The notes beneath the pieces are model-generated. The model was given only the letters and a program-made list of their open reading frames with translations, ran no database searches and had not been told where the DNA came from. A stretch of DNA of 64,000 nt from Cafeteria roenbergensis (Eukaryota > Sar > Bigyra > Bicosoecida > Cafeteriaceae), in assembly GCA_008330645.1 (NCBI GenBank), contig VLTN01000050.1, positions 1 to 64,000 of the forward strand, given 5' to 3'. A program made the position numbers and the translations under genes. Of this stretch, positions 1 through 8,128 are shown piece after piece (the first letter of the stretch is position 1; each line of letters opens with the position of its first letter).

Positions 1-27
1 GAGTTTTTGACTCCCCCCCAACGATGC
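1..27 (+). mobile_element. 3' tail of an upstream LINE copy plus target repeat
   Basis: The first 20 bases match the extreme 3' end seen in every copy further right (GAGTTTT, a GAC or GACT step, then a run of C). They are followed by AACGATG, the first seven bases of the target repeat that separates the other copies. Another copy of the same element therefore lies to the left of the window, so the array is longer than what is visible here. Confidence 0.75.
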
Positions 28-28
28 C

Positions 29-1669
29 ATGCTCCGCTTCCAGTTCCTGGGCTGCCGAGACGGGTCGTGCAGGCTGGTCCATGCTGTCCGCACCGCGTTC
101 GAGGAGGGAGGAGCCAAAACGGTGGTGGTAGCGTTGGACATGGCCAACGCCTACAACTCCGTCTCCAGACGCGCGATGATCGAGGAGGTGCGGCGGTTGG
201 ACGAGAAGCTCGTGCCGGCGGTGCTGGCGCTGTACGGCTCGTCCAGCCCGCTCCTCTTTGCCACGGACGAGGGCGAGGTCTTTGAGCTGAAGTCCAACAG
301 GGGCGTGCGTCAAGGCGACCCGGCAGCGGGCGCACTGTTTGCGATCGCAGTGCACCCCCTGGTGGACGAGGTGAGGCGCGCCTTCCCAGATGTGCTCATC
401 TTGCAGATGGCCGACGACACGACGCTGGTGGGCCCGAGGAGGAGCGCCTTCAAGGCAGCCCAGATGCTGGCCGAGCGGCTCAGCACGGTGGGGCTGCGGA
501 TGAACGCCGACAAGACCCAGGTGCTGTGTAAACGTGGACAGCGCGAGGAAACCAAAGCCAGAATTCAGCGGGTGATGAAGCGGAGTAGGGACGATCCAGG
601 GTCCCCACCCTCGGTGCTGGCGGGGTGCCACCTCACCGAACGGAGCGTGGCGGTGCTGCAGTGTCCTGTGGGGGAGGACCTCTCACCGGAGGTGGCCCTA
701 GAGCAGTCGATGAAGCGACTAGAGAAGGAGTTCGGGCCGGCGGCGGAACGCCTGCTCGCGGGCATCGAGGTCTGCGGGCTCAAGCGGGCGCACCACCTGC
801 TGCTGTCGGTGGTGGGCCAGAAGTTCAGCTACCTGCACAGAGCAGCGGGTGCGGCGGCGGGCCAGGAGCTGGCGGTGTTCCATGCGGCGCTGCTGGCCAA
901 CCTGGCGGCAGTGGCGCACAAGACGGAGCTGGATGCGATCGGCCACGCGCTCTCGGACGAGATGTGCACGGTGACCGAGGACGGCTTCCGTGAGGCCATG
1001 TCCAAGGCCATCGAGGCGCTTGTTCGGGGGCTGCCGGACGAGCACGCGAGGCGGGAGGCGTGGTGGGCGCTCCTGGGCCGGGAAGCCGACGGTGTGACTC
1101 GGCTCGCATCGGCAGCGTCCAACCCGGCCTTGAAGAAGGGAGGCTACGCTCAGATGAGGCTGGCAAAGATGCTGAGCAAGGGCTGCAAAGCCGGGGGCAT
1201 GGGCCTGCCTGGCGTGGCGCAGTTCCGCTTCGAAGCGGCAGCGGGCTTCATCGAGGCCGTTCGGGACATGCGGAAAGGGCGGTTCGAGATGGCACCACCG
1301 CCGGAGGAGGTCCTCGACGGACCCGGCACTGGTGGAGGCGGAGGCGAAGCGGCGTCGGGGAGTGGTGCCGGAGCGGGACCAGCCAACGCCGGCGCGGCGG
1401 AAGCGGAGGATGAGTCAGGTGCGGCGGCTGCTGCAGCGGGCGGCACGCCGTGGGTGGACCACCCGGCGGTCGGAGAGAGCGAGTCCAAGGAGGACTGCGA
1501 GGAGGGGCCGGCGCACGGGCAGCAGCTTGCAGGTACGCTGGACGGCTGGCTCGTCAGCGGTACGGGGGGAGCGGCTGAACCGGGGCATCAGCCAACACCG
1601 ACAAGCGGAGGCCAGACGGTCGGCGAGGTGCGGCTGCCGCCAGCGCGGCGGGAGCGGCGACCGAGATGA
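29..1669 (+). CDS. LINE reverse transcriptase (5'-truncated, frameshifted from endonuclease)
   Basis: The frame is open for 546 codons. Reverse transcriptase motifs appear in order: the motif A region with LDMANAYNSV, the motif B region GVRQGDPAAGALF, the catalytic motif C MADDTTLVG, and the motif D region GLRMNADKTQ. The fingers strands normally found before motif A are mostly missing. A thumb/connection stretch of about 300 residues follows, then low-complexity Gly/Ala/Glu sequence. The frame ends at 1669 because this copy lacks one base near 1618-1624 relative to copy F (around 6100), where the same region runs straight into the endonuclease frame. The ATG at 29 is just the first in frame and not a native start. 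Confidence 0.85.
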   Translation: MLRFQFLGCRDGSCRLVHAVRTAFEEGGAKTVVVALDMANAYNSVSRRAMIEEVRRLDEKLVPAVLALYGSSSPLLFATDEGEVFELKSNRGVRQGDPAAGALFAIAVHPLVDEVRRAFPDVLILQMADDTTLVGPRRSAFKAAQMLAERLSTVGLRMNADKTQVLCKRGQREETKARIQRVMKRSRDDPGSPPSVLAGCHLTERSVAVLQCPVGEDLSPEVALEQSMKRLEKEFGPAAERLLAGIEVCGLKRAHHLLLSVVGQKFSYLHRAAGAAAGQELAVFHAALLANLAAVAHKTELDAIGHALSDEMCTVTEDGFREAMSKAIEALVRGLPDEHARREAWWALLGREADGVTRLASAASNPALKKGGYAQMRLAKMLSKGCKAGGMGLPGVAQFRFEAAAGFIEAVRDMRKGRFEMAPPPEEVLDGPGTGGGGGEAASGSGAGAGPANAGAAEAEDESGAAAAAAGGTPWVDHPAVGESESKEDCEEGPAHGQQLAGTLDGWLVSGTGGAAEPGHQPTPTSGGQTVGEVRLPPARRERRPR

Positions 1670-3450
1670 CGACGGGCGGCGGCGGCGCAGCGGCAGCTAG
1701 TGCGGCTGGCGCTCCAACCGGCCAAGAGACATCTGATGCCGCACAGCCGAGAGCGGATGCGGCACAGGTCTACTCGGTCAGGCGAACGCCGGCGATCGGG
1801 TTGGCCAGGGACGGACCCGACGCGGACGCGGACGGCAACGACCCCAACTGGAAGGGCATCTCGCTCAAGAAACTCGTGATGCGGGCGCTGAGGCGCTCAG
1901 ACCGCAGCGATGCGACCAAGGAGGTGGGCGACATCCTGCTGCGATGCGAGGAGGTCGCCAAGGGAGCTTACCGGGACTACGAGCGGGACAGCAAGGAGTA
2001 CAAGGACGCCTGCACCGAGGCACGGTACTTCAGGCCGGACAAGGACTGCGTCGTGGGCAAGGATGCCGACCTTCATGCCGCCAGGGTGAAGAAGCGCTAC
2101 CAGCTGGCGCACGTGTGGAGGTCGGACATCGCGGGGGCTGTCGAGGGCCTGGAAGAGCTGCGCGCCGAGATCGAGGAGCTGGCGCTGGAGGCGATGATGG
2201 AGCTCAGATCTGACGACGAGTCGTCGGATGACATGGAGGCAACTGCAAACCTGGTGGAGGAGTTCATCAGGGCCTGCAAGGGAGCCCGCTGCCTGGCCGC
2301 AGCGACAGGGTTCGAGGGCTTCTTGCCCGACACCCTGGGTAAGCTGCCGGGCGAGCTGAAGGCCAAGCTCCGCAAGTGCCTGTACGGCGACGGGGTGACG
2401 GCGCGGGCGAACGAGCAGACCGAGGCGCCCTGGCAACGCAAGATGGTGCTGCACCACGATGACATGCTGCGCATCAAGCACGAGTGTGTCTTCCTGCGCC
2501 GTCTGGCCAAGGCGCGCAGGGCCTGCACAGCACGCTGCAGGGCCGAGGCGCTGGCTAAGGGCACGACGGAGAAGCGTGTCGCCAACATCGATGACCCGGC
2601 CATGTTCCGCGTCATGAGCGACCTGGTCGCGTTCCGAGAGGCATGCGTGCCGGGAACACACTACTGGCTCCGCAACACGATGATGGGACCCCGCGGGCTC
2701 ACGGACGAGGAGTTCGCGGTGGTCACCCGCTACCGCATCGGAGCCTCCGAGGCCGACCACGTGGTGCCAGACGGCGTGTCGATCAACTGCGCGTGCGTGC
2801 AGGGGGACACCACCGCGAGAGGCACCGTCCACATCGGCGGGGTCTCGGGCGTGGCACATCACCTGGCGCGTTGCCGCTGCGGCAAGGGCTCCACCATCCG
2901 GGCGCACAACGACGTCCGCGACGTGCTGCACGCGGCGGTGCGCTCGGCGGGGCTGCAGTCGGTGGTGGAGCCCTCCAGCTGGCAGGACGGGCAGACGCGC
3001 TTCGGGTCCCAGCCGGGGTCCAGCGAGGCCGCGCGCAAGCGACCGGACCTGCGGGTGCACGTCGACTTCGAGACCACCCGTCTCGTCGACGTGCAGATCA
3101 CCTCGGCGGTGAGCAAGTCCTACGTGACGCAGGGCCTGCAGAGCATGGACGCCTTTCTCGAGCGCCGTGAGAATGACAAGATGAGGGAGTACAAGAAGAG
3201 CTCAGCTACAAAGGACAACTTGAGCTCCATTGTGCCCTTCGTCATCACGACCACGGGACGCATGGGACCGGCGGCCTTCGCCTTCCTCAAGAAGGTGGCG
3301 GACACGGCCTTTGGTGACCGGCCGAGGGAGCGTGCGCGCTGGGCCTTTCGCTGGCTGTCGAGGCTGAACGAGGTCATCGCCAAGGGACTGGCGACCCAGC
3401 TGATCGGGCAGACGCAGTACCTGCGACAGCAGGTGGAGCGTATGCGGTGA
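1666..3450 (+). CDS. LINE restriction-like endonuclease region
   Basis: The frame is open for 594 codons. The C-terminal third carries a Cys/His cluster (CAC, then HHLARCRCG, then RAHNDV). It is followed by the PD-D nuclease core KRPDLRVHVDF...LVDVQIT, which resembles the restriction-like endonuclease of R2-type LINEs. This enzyme would nick the chromosomal target so that the 3' end of the element RNA can be copied in place. The ATG at 1666 overlaps the upstream stop by four bases, but this arises from the one-base deletion upstream. In copy F the two regions are in one frame, so 1666 is probably not a natural start. Confidence 0.8.
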   Translation: MTTGGGGAAAASAAGAPTGQETSDAAQPRADAAQVYSVRRTPAIGLARDGPDADADGNDPNWKGISLKKLVMRALRRSDRSDATKEVGDILLRCEEVAKGAYRDYERDSKEYKDACTEARYFRPDKDCVVGKDADLHAARVKKRYQLAHVWRSDIAGAVEGLEELRAEIEELALEAMMELRSDDESSDDMEATANLVEEFIRACKGARCLAAATGFEGFLPDTLGKLPGELKAKLRKCLYGDGVTARANEQTEAPWQRKMVLHHDDMLRIKHECVFLRRLAKARRACTARCRAEALAKGTTEKRVANIDDPAMFRVMSDLVAFREACVPGTHYWLRNTMMGPRGLTDEEFAVVTRYRIGASEADHVVPDGVSINCACVQGDTTARGTVHIGGVSGVAHHLARCRCGKGSTIRAHNDVRDVLHAAVRSAGLQSVVEPSSWQDGQTRFGSQPGSSEAARKRPDLRVHVDFETTRLVDVQITSAVSKSYVTQGLQSMDAFLERRENDKMREYKKSSATKDNLSSIVPFVITTTGRMGPAAFAFLKKVADTAFGDRPRERARWAFRWLSRLNEVIAKGLATQLIGQTQYLRQQVERMR

Positions 3451-3632
3451 GCAGGGACGGCTGAGTGGCGACTCGAGGCAGTGTGATGGGAGTGATCTGG
3501 GACTTGAGACTTGGGATTGTGGGTTTGGCGCGGTTTGTGACTCATCGGTGATGGAGTTGCTGGATTGGTGATTGGTGAGTCTGTGAATCGAGTGTGTGGC
3601 ATGGTTACGCGAGTTTTCGACCCCCCCCCAAA

Positions 3633-4574
3633 GACCCCGCGGGCTCACGGACGAGGAGTTCGCGGTGGTCACCCGCTACCGCATCGGAGCCTCCGAGGCC
3701 GACCACGTGGTGCCGGACGGCGTGTCGATCAACTGCGCGTGCGTGCAGGGGGACACCACGGCGAGAGGCACCGTCCACATCGGCGGGGTCTCGGGCGTGG
3801 CACATCACCTGGCGCGTTGCCGCTGCGGCAAGGGCTCCACCATCCGGGCGCACAACGACGTCCGCGACGTCCTGCACGCGGCGGTGCGCTCGGCGGGACT
3901 ACAGTCGGTGGTGGAGCCCTCCAGCTGGCAGGACGGGCAGACGCGCTTCGGGTCCCAGCCGGGGTCCAGCGAGGCCGCGCGCAAGCGACCGGACCTGCGG
4001 GTGCACGTCGACTTCGAGACCACCCGTCTCGTCGACGTGCAGATCACCTCGGCGGTAAGCAAGTCCTACGTGACGCAGGGCCTGCAGAGCATGGACGCCT
4101 TTCTCGAGCGCCGTGAGAATGACAAGATGAGGGAGTACAAGAAGAGCTCAGCTACAAAGGACAACTTGAGCTCCATTGTGCCCTTCGTCATCACGACCAC
4201 GGGACGCATGGGACCGGCGGCCTTCGCCTTCCTCAAGAAGGTGGCGGACACGGCCTTCGGTGATCGGCCGAGGGAGCGTGCGCGCTGGGCCTTCCGCTGG
4301 CTGTCGAGGCTGAACGAGGTCATCGCCAAGGGACTGGCGACCCAGCTGATCGGACAGACGCAGTACCTGCGACAGCAGGTGGAGCGTTTGCGGTGAGCAG
4401 GGACGGCTGAGTGGCGACTCGAGGCAGTGTGATGGGAGGGAGCTGGGATTTGAGACTTGGGATTGTGGGCTTCGCGCGGTTTGTGACTCATCGGTGATGG
4501 AGTTGCTGGATTGGTGATTGGTGAGTCTGTGAATCGAGTGTGTGGTATGGTTACGCGAGTTTTCGACCCCCCCC
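3633..4574 (+). mobile_element. LINE copy C, 5'-truncated (about 0.94 kb)
   Basis: The copy starts at the segment GACCCCGCGGGCTC, matching copy B around 2685, directly after the C-run of copy B and only two or three A. It runs through the endonuclease core and the 3' UTR to a run of eight C. It differs from copy B by scattered single bases. Unlike the other junctions, the target repeat before it is reduced to about AA. Confidence 0.85.
3635..4396 (+). CDS. LINE endonuclease fragment in copy C
   Basis: About 254 codons remain open, with the Cys/His cluster and the KRPDLRVHVDF nuclease core intact, ending in QVERLR and TGA. The same frame stays open upstream into the tail of copy B, so no native start exists. 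Without reverse transcriptase the copy cannot move on its own. Confidence 0.75.
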   Translation, partial: PRGLTDEEFAVVTRYRIGASEADHVVPDGVSINCACVQGDTTARGTVHIGGVSGVAHHLARCRCGKGSTIRAHNDVRDVLHAAVRSAGLQSVVEPSSWQDGQTRFGSQPGSSEAARKRPDLRVHVDFETTRLVDVQITSAVSKSYVTQGLQSMDAFLERRENDKMREYKKSSATKDNLSSIVPFVITTTGRMGPAAFAFLKKVADTAFGDRPRERARWAFRWLSRLNEVIAKGLATQLIGQTQYLRQQVERLR

Positions 4575-4589
4575 AACGATGTTCATTCA
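4575..4589 (+). repeat. LINE target repeat between copies C and D
   Basis: AACGATGTTCATTCA lies between the C-run of copy C and the start of copy D. The identical 15 bases occur at 4798-4812 and 8111-8125, and shortened forms at 21-27 and 6022-6033. I read them as target-site duplications made by successive insertions at one site. Confidence 0.75.
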
Positions 4590-4591
4590 CA

Positions 4592-4797
4592 TGCGACAGC
4601 AGGTGGAGCGTTTGCGGTGAGCAGGGGCGGCTGAGTGGCGACTCGAGGCAGTGTGATGGGAGTGATCTGGGCTTGGGACTTGGGATTGTGGGTTTGGCGC
4701 GGTTTGTGACTCATCGGTGATGGAGTTGCTGGATTGGTGATTGGTGAGTCTGTGAATCGAGTGTGTGGCATGGTTACGCGAGTTTTCGACCCCCCCC
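4592..4797 (+). mobile_element. LINE copy D, 3'-UTR-only fragment
   Basis: This is a severely 5'-truncated copy of about 206 bases. It keeps only the last eight or so codons of the endonuclease frame and the 3' UTR through the C-run. It shows how little of the element RNA needs to be reverse-transcribed to leave an insertion. Confidence 0.85.
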
Positions 4798-4812
4798 AAC
4801 GATGTTCATTCA
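4798..4812 (+). repeat. LINE target repeat between copies D and E
   Basis: This is an exact AACGATGTTCATTCA, identical to 4575-4589 and to the single-copy flank at 8111-8125. Confidence 0.75.
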
Positions 4813-5844
4813 ACCGAGGCGCCCTGGCAACGCAAGATGGTGCTGCACCACGATGACATGCTGCGCATCAAGCACGAGTGTGTCTTCCTGCGCCGTTTGG
4901 CCAAGGCGCGCAGGGCCTGCACAGCACGCTGCAGGGCCGAGGCGCTGGCTAAGGGCACGACGGAGAAGCGTGTCGCCAACATCGATGACCCGGCCATGTT
5001 CCGCGTCATGAGCGACCTGGTCGCGTTCCGAGAGGCATGCGTGCCGGGAACACACTACTGGCTCCGCAACACGATGATGGGACCCCGCGGGCTCACGGAC
5101 GAGGAGTTCGCGGTGGTCACCCGCTACCGCATCGGAGCCTCCGAGGCCGACCACGTGGTGCCAGACGGCGTGTCGATCAACTGCGCGTGCGTGCAGGGGG
5201 ACACCACGGCGAGAGGCACCGTCCACATCGGCGGGGTCTCCGGCGTGGCACATCACCTGGCGCGTTGCCGCTGCGGCAAGGGCTCCACCATTCGGGCGCA
5301 CAACGACGTCCGCGACGTCCTGCACGCGGCGGTGCGCTCGGCGGGGCTGCAGTCGGTGGTGGAGCCCTCCAGCTGGCAGGACGGGCAGACGCGCTTCGGG
5401 TCCCAGCCGGGGTCCAGCGAGGCCGCGCGCAAGCGACCGGACCTGCGGGTGCACGTCGACTTCGAGACCACCTGTCTCGTCGACGTGCAGATCACCTCGG
5501 CGGTGAGCAAGTCCTACGTGACGCAGGGCCTGCAGAGCATGGACGCCTTTCTCGAGCGCCGTGAGAATGACAAGATGAGGGAGTACAAGAAGAGCTCAGC
5601 TACAAAGGACAACTTGAGCTCCATTGTGCCCTTCGTCATCACGACCACGGGACGCATGGGACCGGCGGCCTTCGCCTTCCTCAAGAAGGTGGCGGACACG
5701 GCCTTCGGCGACCGGCCGAGGGAGCGTGCGCGCTGGGCCTTCCGCTGGCTGTCGAGGCTGAACGAGGTCATCGCCAAGGGACTGGCGACCCAGCTGATCG
5801 GGCAGACGCAGTACCTGCGACAGCAGGTGGAGCGTATGCGGTGA
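4813..5844 (+). CDS. LINE endonuclease fragment in copy E
   Basis: About 343 codons remain open, covering the Cys/His cluster and the restriction-like nuclease core and ending QVERMR then TGA. Reading can enter from the upstream tail at 4765. It has no reverse transcriptase and no native start. Confidence 0.75.
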   Translation, partial: TEAPWQRKMVLHHDDMLRIKHECVFLRRLAKARRACTARCRAEALAKGTTEKRVANIDDPAMFRVMSDLVAFREACVPGTHYWLRNTMMGPRGLTDEEFAVVTRYRIGASEADHVVPDGVSINCACVQGDTTARGTVHIGGVSGVAHHLARCRCGKGSTIRAHNDVRDVLHAAVRSAGLQSVVEPSSWQDGQTRFGSQPGSSEAARKRPDLRVHVDFETTCLVDVQITSAVSKSYVTQGLQSMDAFLERRENDKMREYKKSSATKDNLSSIVPFVITTTGRMGPAAFAFLKKVADTAFGDRPRERARWAFRWLSRLNEVIAKGLATQLIGQTQYLRQQVERMR

Positions 5845-6021
5845 GCAGGGGCGGCTGATTGGCGACTCGTGGCAGTGTGATGGGAGTGATCTGGGCTTGG
5901 GACTTGGGATTGTGGGTTTGGCGCGGTTTGTGACTCATCGGTGATGGAGTTGCTGGATTGGTGATTGGTGAGTCTGTGAATCGAGTGTGTGGCATGGTTA
6001 CGCGAGTTTTCGACCCCCCCC
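4813..6021 (+). mobile_element. LINE copy E, 5'-truncated (about 1.2 kb)
   Basis: The copy begins at ACCGAGGCGCCCTGG, matching copy B near 2421, and continues to the C-run. Its nuclease core reads TTCLVDV where copies B and C read TTRLVDV, and its UTR has GATTGGCGACTCGTGG. Copy F shares both variants, so E and F come from the same source lineage. Confidence 0.85.
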
Positions 6022-6033
6022 AACGATGTTCAT

Positions 6034-8110
6034 CATCAGCGGTACGGGGGGAGCGGCTGAACCGGAGCATCAGCCAACACCGACAAGCGGAGGCCAGACG
6101 GGCGGTGGAGGTGCGGCTGCCGCCAGCGCGGCGGGAGTGGCGACCGAGATGACGACGAGCGGCGGCGGCGCAGCGGCAGCTAGTGCGGCTGGCGCTCCAA
6201 GCGGCCAAGAGACATCTGATGCCGCACAGCCGAGAGCGGATGCGGCACAGGTCTACTCGGTCAGGCGAACGCCGGCGATCGGGTTGGCCAGGGACGGACC
6301 CGACGCGGACGCGGACGGCAACGACCCCAACTGGAAGGGCATCTCGCTCAAGAAACTCGTGATGCGGGCGCTGAAGCGCTCAGACCGCAGCGATGCGACC
6401 AAGGAGGTGGGCGACATCCTGCTGCGATGCGAGGAGGTCGCCAAGGGAGCCTACCGGGACTACGACCGGGACAGCAAGGAGTACAAGGACGCCTGCACCG
6501 AGGCACGGTACTTCAGGCCGGACAAGGACTGCGTCGTGGGCAAGGATGCCGACCTTCATGCCGCCAGGGTGAAGAAGCGCTACCAGCTGGCGCACGTGTG
6601 GAGGTCGGACATCGCGGGGGCTGTCGAGGGCCTGGAAGAGCTGCGCGCCGAGATCGAGGAGCTGGCGCTGGAGGCGATGATGGAGCTCGGATCTCACGAC
6701 GAGTCGTCGGATGACATGGAGGCAGCGGCAAACCTGGTGGAGGAGTTCATCAGGGCATGCAAGGGAGCCCGCTGCCTGGCCGCAGCGACAGGGTTCGAGG
6801 GCTTCTTGCCCGACACCCTGGGTAAGCTGCCGGGCGAGCTGAAGGCCAAGCTCCGCAAGTGCCTGTACGGCGACGGGGTGACGGCGCGGGCGAACGAGCA
6901 GACCGAGGCGCCCTGGCAACGCAAGATGGTGCTGCACCACGATGACATGCTGCGCATCAAGCACGAGTGTGTCTTCCTGCGCCGTTTGGCCAAGGCGCGC
7001 AGGGCCTGCACAGCACGCTGCAGGGCCGAGGCGCTGGCTAAGGGCACGACGGAGAAGCGTGTCGCCAACATCGATGACCCGGCCATGTTCCGCGTCATGA
7101 GCGACCTGGTCGCGTTCCGAGAGGCATGCGTGCCGGGAACACACTGCTGGCTCCGCAACACGATGATGGGACCCCGCGGGCTCACGGACGAGGAGTTCGC
7201 GGTGGTCACCCGCTACCGCATCGGAGCCTCCGAGGCCGACCACGTGGTGCCAGACGGCGTGTCGATCAACTGCGCGTGCGTGCAGGGGGACACCACGGCG
7301 AGAGGCACCGTCCACATCGGCGGGGTCTCCGGCGTGGCACATCACCTGGCGCGTTGCCGCTGCGGCAAGGGCTCCACCATTCGGGCGCACAACGACGTCC
7401 GCGACGTCCTGCACGCGGCGGTGCGCTCGGCGGGGCTGCAGTCGGTGGTGGAGCCCTCCAGCTGGCAGGACGGGCAGACGCGCTTCGGGTCCCAGCCGGG
7501 GTCCAGCGAGGCCGCGCGCAAGCGACCGGACCTGCGGGTGCACGTCGACTTCGAGACCACCTGTCTCGTCGACGTGCAGATCACCTCGGCGGTGAGCAAG
7601 TCCTACGTGACGCAGGGCCTGCAGAGCATGGACGCCTTTCTCGAGCGCCGTGAGAATGACAAGATGAGGGAGTACAAGAAGAGCTCAGCTACAAAGGACA
7701 ACTTGAGCTCCATTGTGCCCTTCGTCATCACGACCACGGGACGCATGGGACCGGCGGCCTTCGCCTTCCTCAAGAAGGTGGCGGACACGGCCTTCGGCGA
7801 CCGGCCGAGGGAGCGTGCGCGCTGGGCCTTCCGCTGGCTGTCGAGGCTGAACGAGGTCATCGCCAAGGGACTGGCGACCCAGCTGATCGGGCAGACGCAG
7901 TACCTGCGACAGCAGGTGGAGCGTATGCGGTGAGCAGGGGCGGCTGATTGGCGACTCGTGGCAGTGTGATGGGAGTGATCTGGGCTTGGGACTTGGGATT
8001 GTGGGTTTGGCGCGGTTTGTGACTCATCGGTGATGGAGTTGCTGGATTGGTGATTGGTGAGTCTGTGAATCGAGTGTGTGGCATGGTTACGCGAGTTTTC
8101 GACCCCCCCC
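6034..8110 (+). mobile_element. LINE copy F, 5'-truncated (about 2.1 kb), array end
   Basis: This is the last copy before unique DNA. It starts at TCAGCGGTACGG (equivalent to about 1553 in copy B) after a shortened target repeat AACGATGTTCAT at 6022-6033. It keeps the linker before the endonuclease and all of the endonuclease. It ends in eight C followed by the full 15-base target at 8111-8125, which runs into the ankyrin gene's 3' side. Confidence 0.85.
6035..7933 (+). CDS. LINE linker-endonuclease open frame in copy F
   Basis: About 632 codons are open, from the Gly/Ala-rich linker through the helical middle section to the Cys/His cluster and the KRPDLRVHVDF core. Here the linker (SGTGGAAEP and following) is in the same frame as the endonuclease. 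This shows that polymerase and endonuclease belong to one continuous frame in the parent element and that the split in copy B is a later lesion. Confidence 0.78.
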   Translation: MSGTGGAAEPEHQPTPTSGGQTGGGGAAAASAAGVATEMTTSGGGAAAASAAGAPSGQETSDAAQPRADAAQVYSVRRTPAIGLARDGPDADADGNDPNWKGISLKKLVMRALKRSDRSDATKEVGDILLRCEEVAKGAYRDYDRDSKEYKDACTEARYFRPDKDCVVGKDADLHAARVKKRYQLAHVWRSDIAGAVEGLEELRAEIEELALEAMMELGSHDESSDDMEAAANLVEEFIRACKGARCLAAATGFEGFLPDTLGKLPGELKAKLRKCLYGDGVTARANEQTEAPWQRKMVLHHDDMLRIKHECVFLRRLAKARRACTARCRAEALAKGTTEKRVANIDDPAMFRVMSDLVAFREACVPGTHCWLRNTMMGPRGLTDEEFAVVTRYRIGASEADHVVPDGVSINCACVQGDTTARGTVHIGGVSGVAHHLARCRCGKGSTIRAHNDVRDVLHAAVRSAGLQSVVEPSSWQDGQTRFGSQPGSSEAARKRPDLRVHVDFETTCLVDVQITSAVSKSYVTQGLQSMDAFLERRENDKMREYKKSSATKDNLSSIVPFVITTTGRMGPAAFAFLKKVADTAFGDRPRERARWAFRWLSRLNEVIAKGLATQLIGQTQYLRQQVERMR

Positions 8111-8125
8111 AACGATGTTCATTCA
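8111..8125 (+). repeat. LINE target sequence at the array's right border
   Basis: AACGATGTTCATTCA, followed by ATCCTAATCC of the unique flank, is the genomic side of the site. It lies a few bases beyond the stop codon of the ankyrin gene (read on the minus strand), so the array abuts that gene's 3' end. Confidence 0.7.
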
Positions 8126-8128
8126 ATC

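Larger units (their letters stand above)
28..3629 (+). mobile_element. LINE copy B, longest in the window, 5'-truncated
   Basis: This non-LTR retrotransposon copy is about 3.6 kb. It starts abruptly inside the reverse transcriptase, carries the rest of the polymerase and a C-terminal restriction-like endonuclease, and has a 3' UTR of about 180 bases ending in GTTTTCGA and nine C. No long terminal repeat, capsid or integrase is present. A reverse transcriptase followed by a PD-D type endonuclease is the plan of the R2/CRE/NeSL group of LINEs. The coding region differs little from copies C, E and F, so the insertions look young. The truncated 5' end is what target-primed reverse transcription commonly leaves. 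Confidence 0.85.

Noticed and set aside
1666-1669. ATGA stop/start overlap as a translation-reinitiation signal between two LINE proteins
   Set aside because: Copy F has one more base upstream and reads through the same region in one frame, so the overlap is a by-product of a deletion in copy B.
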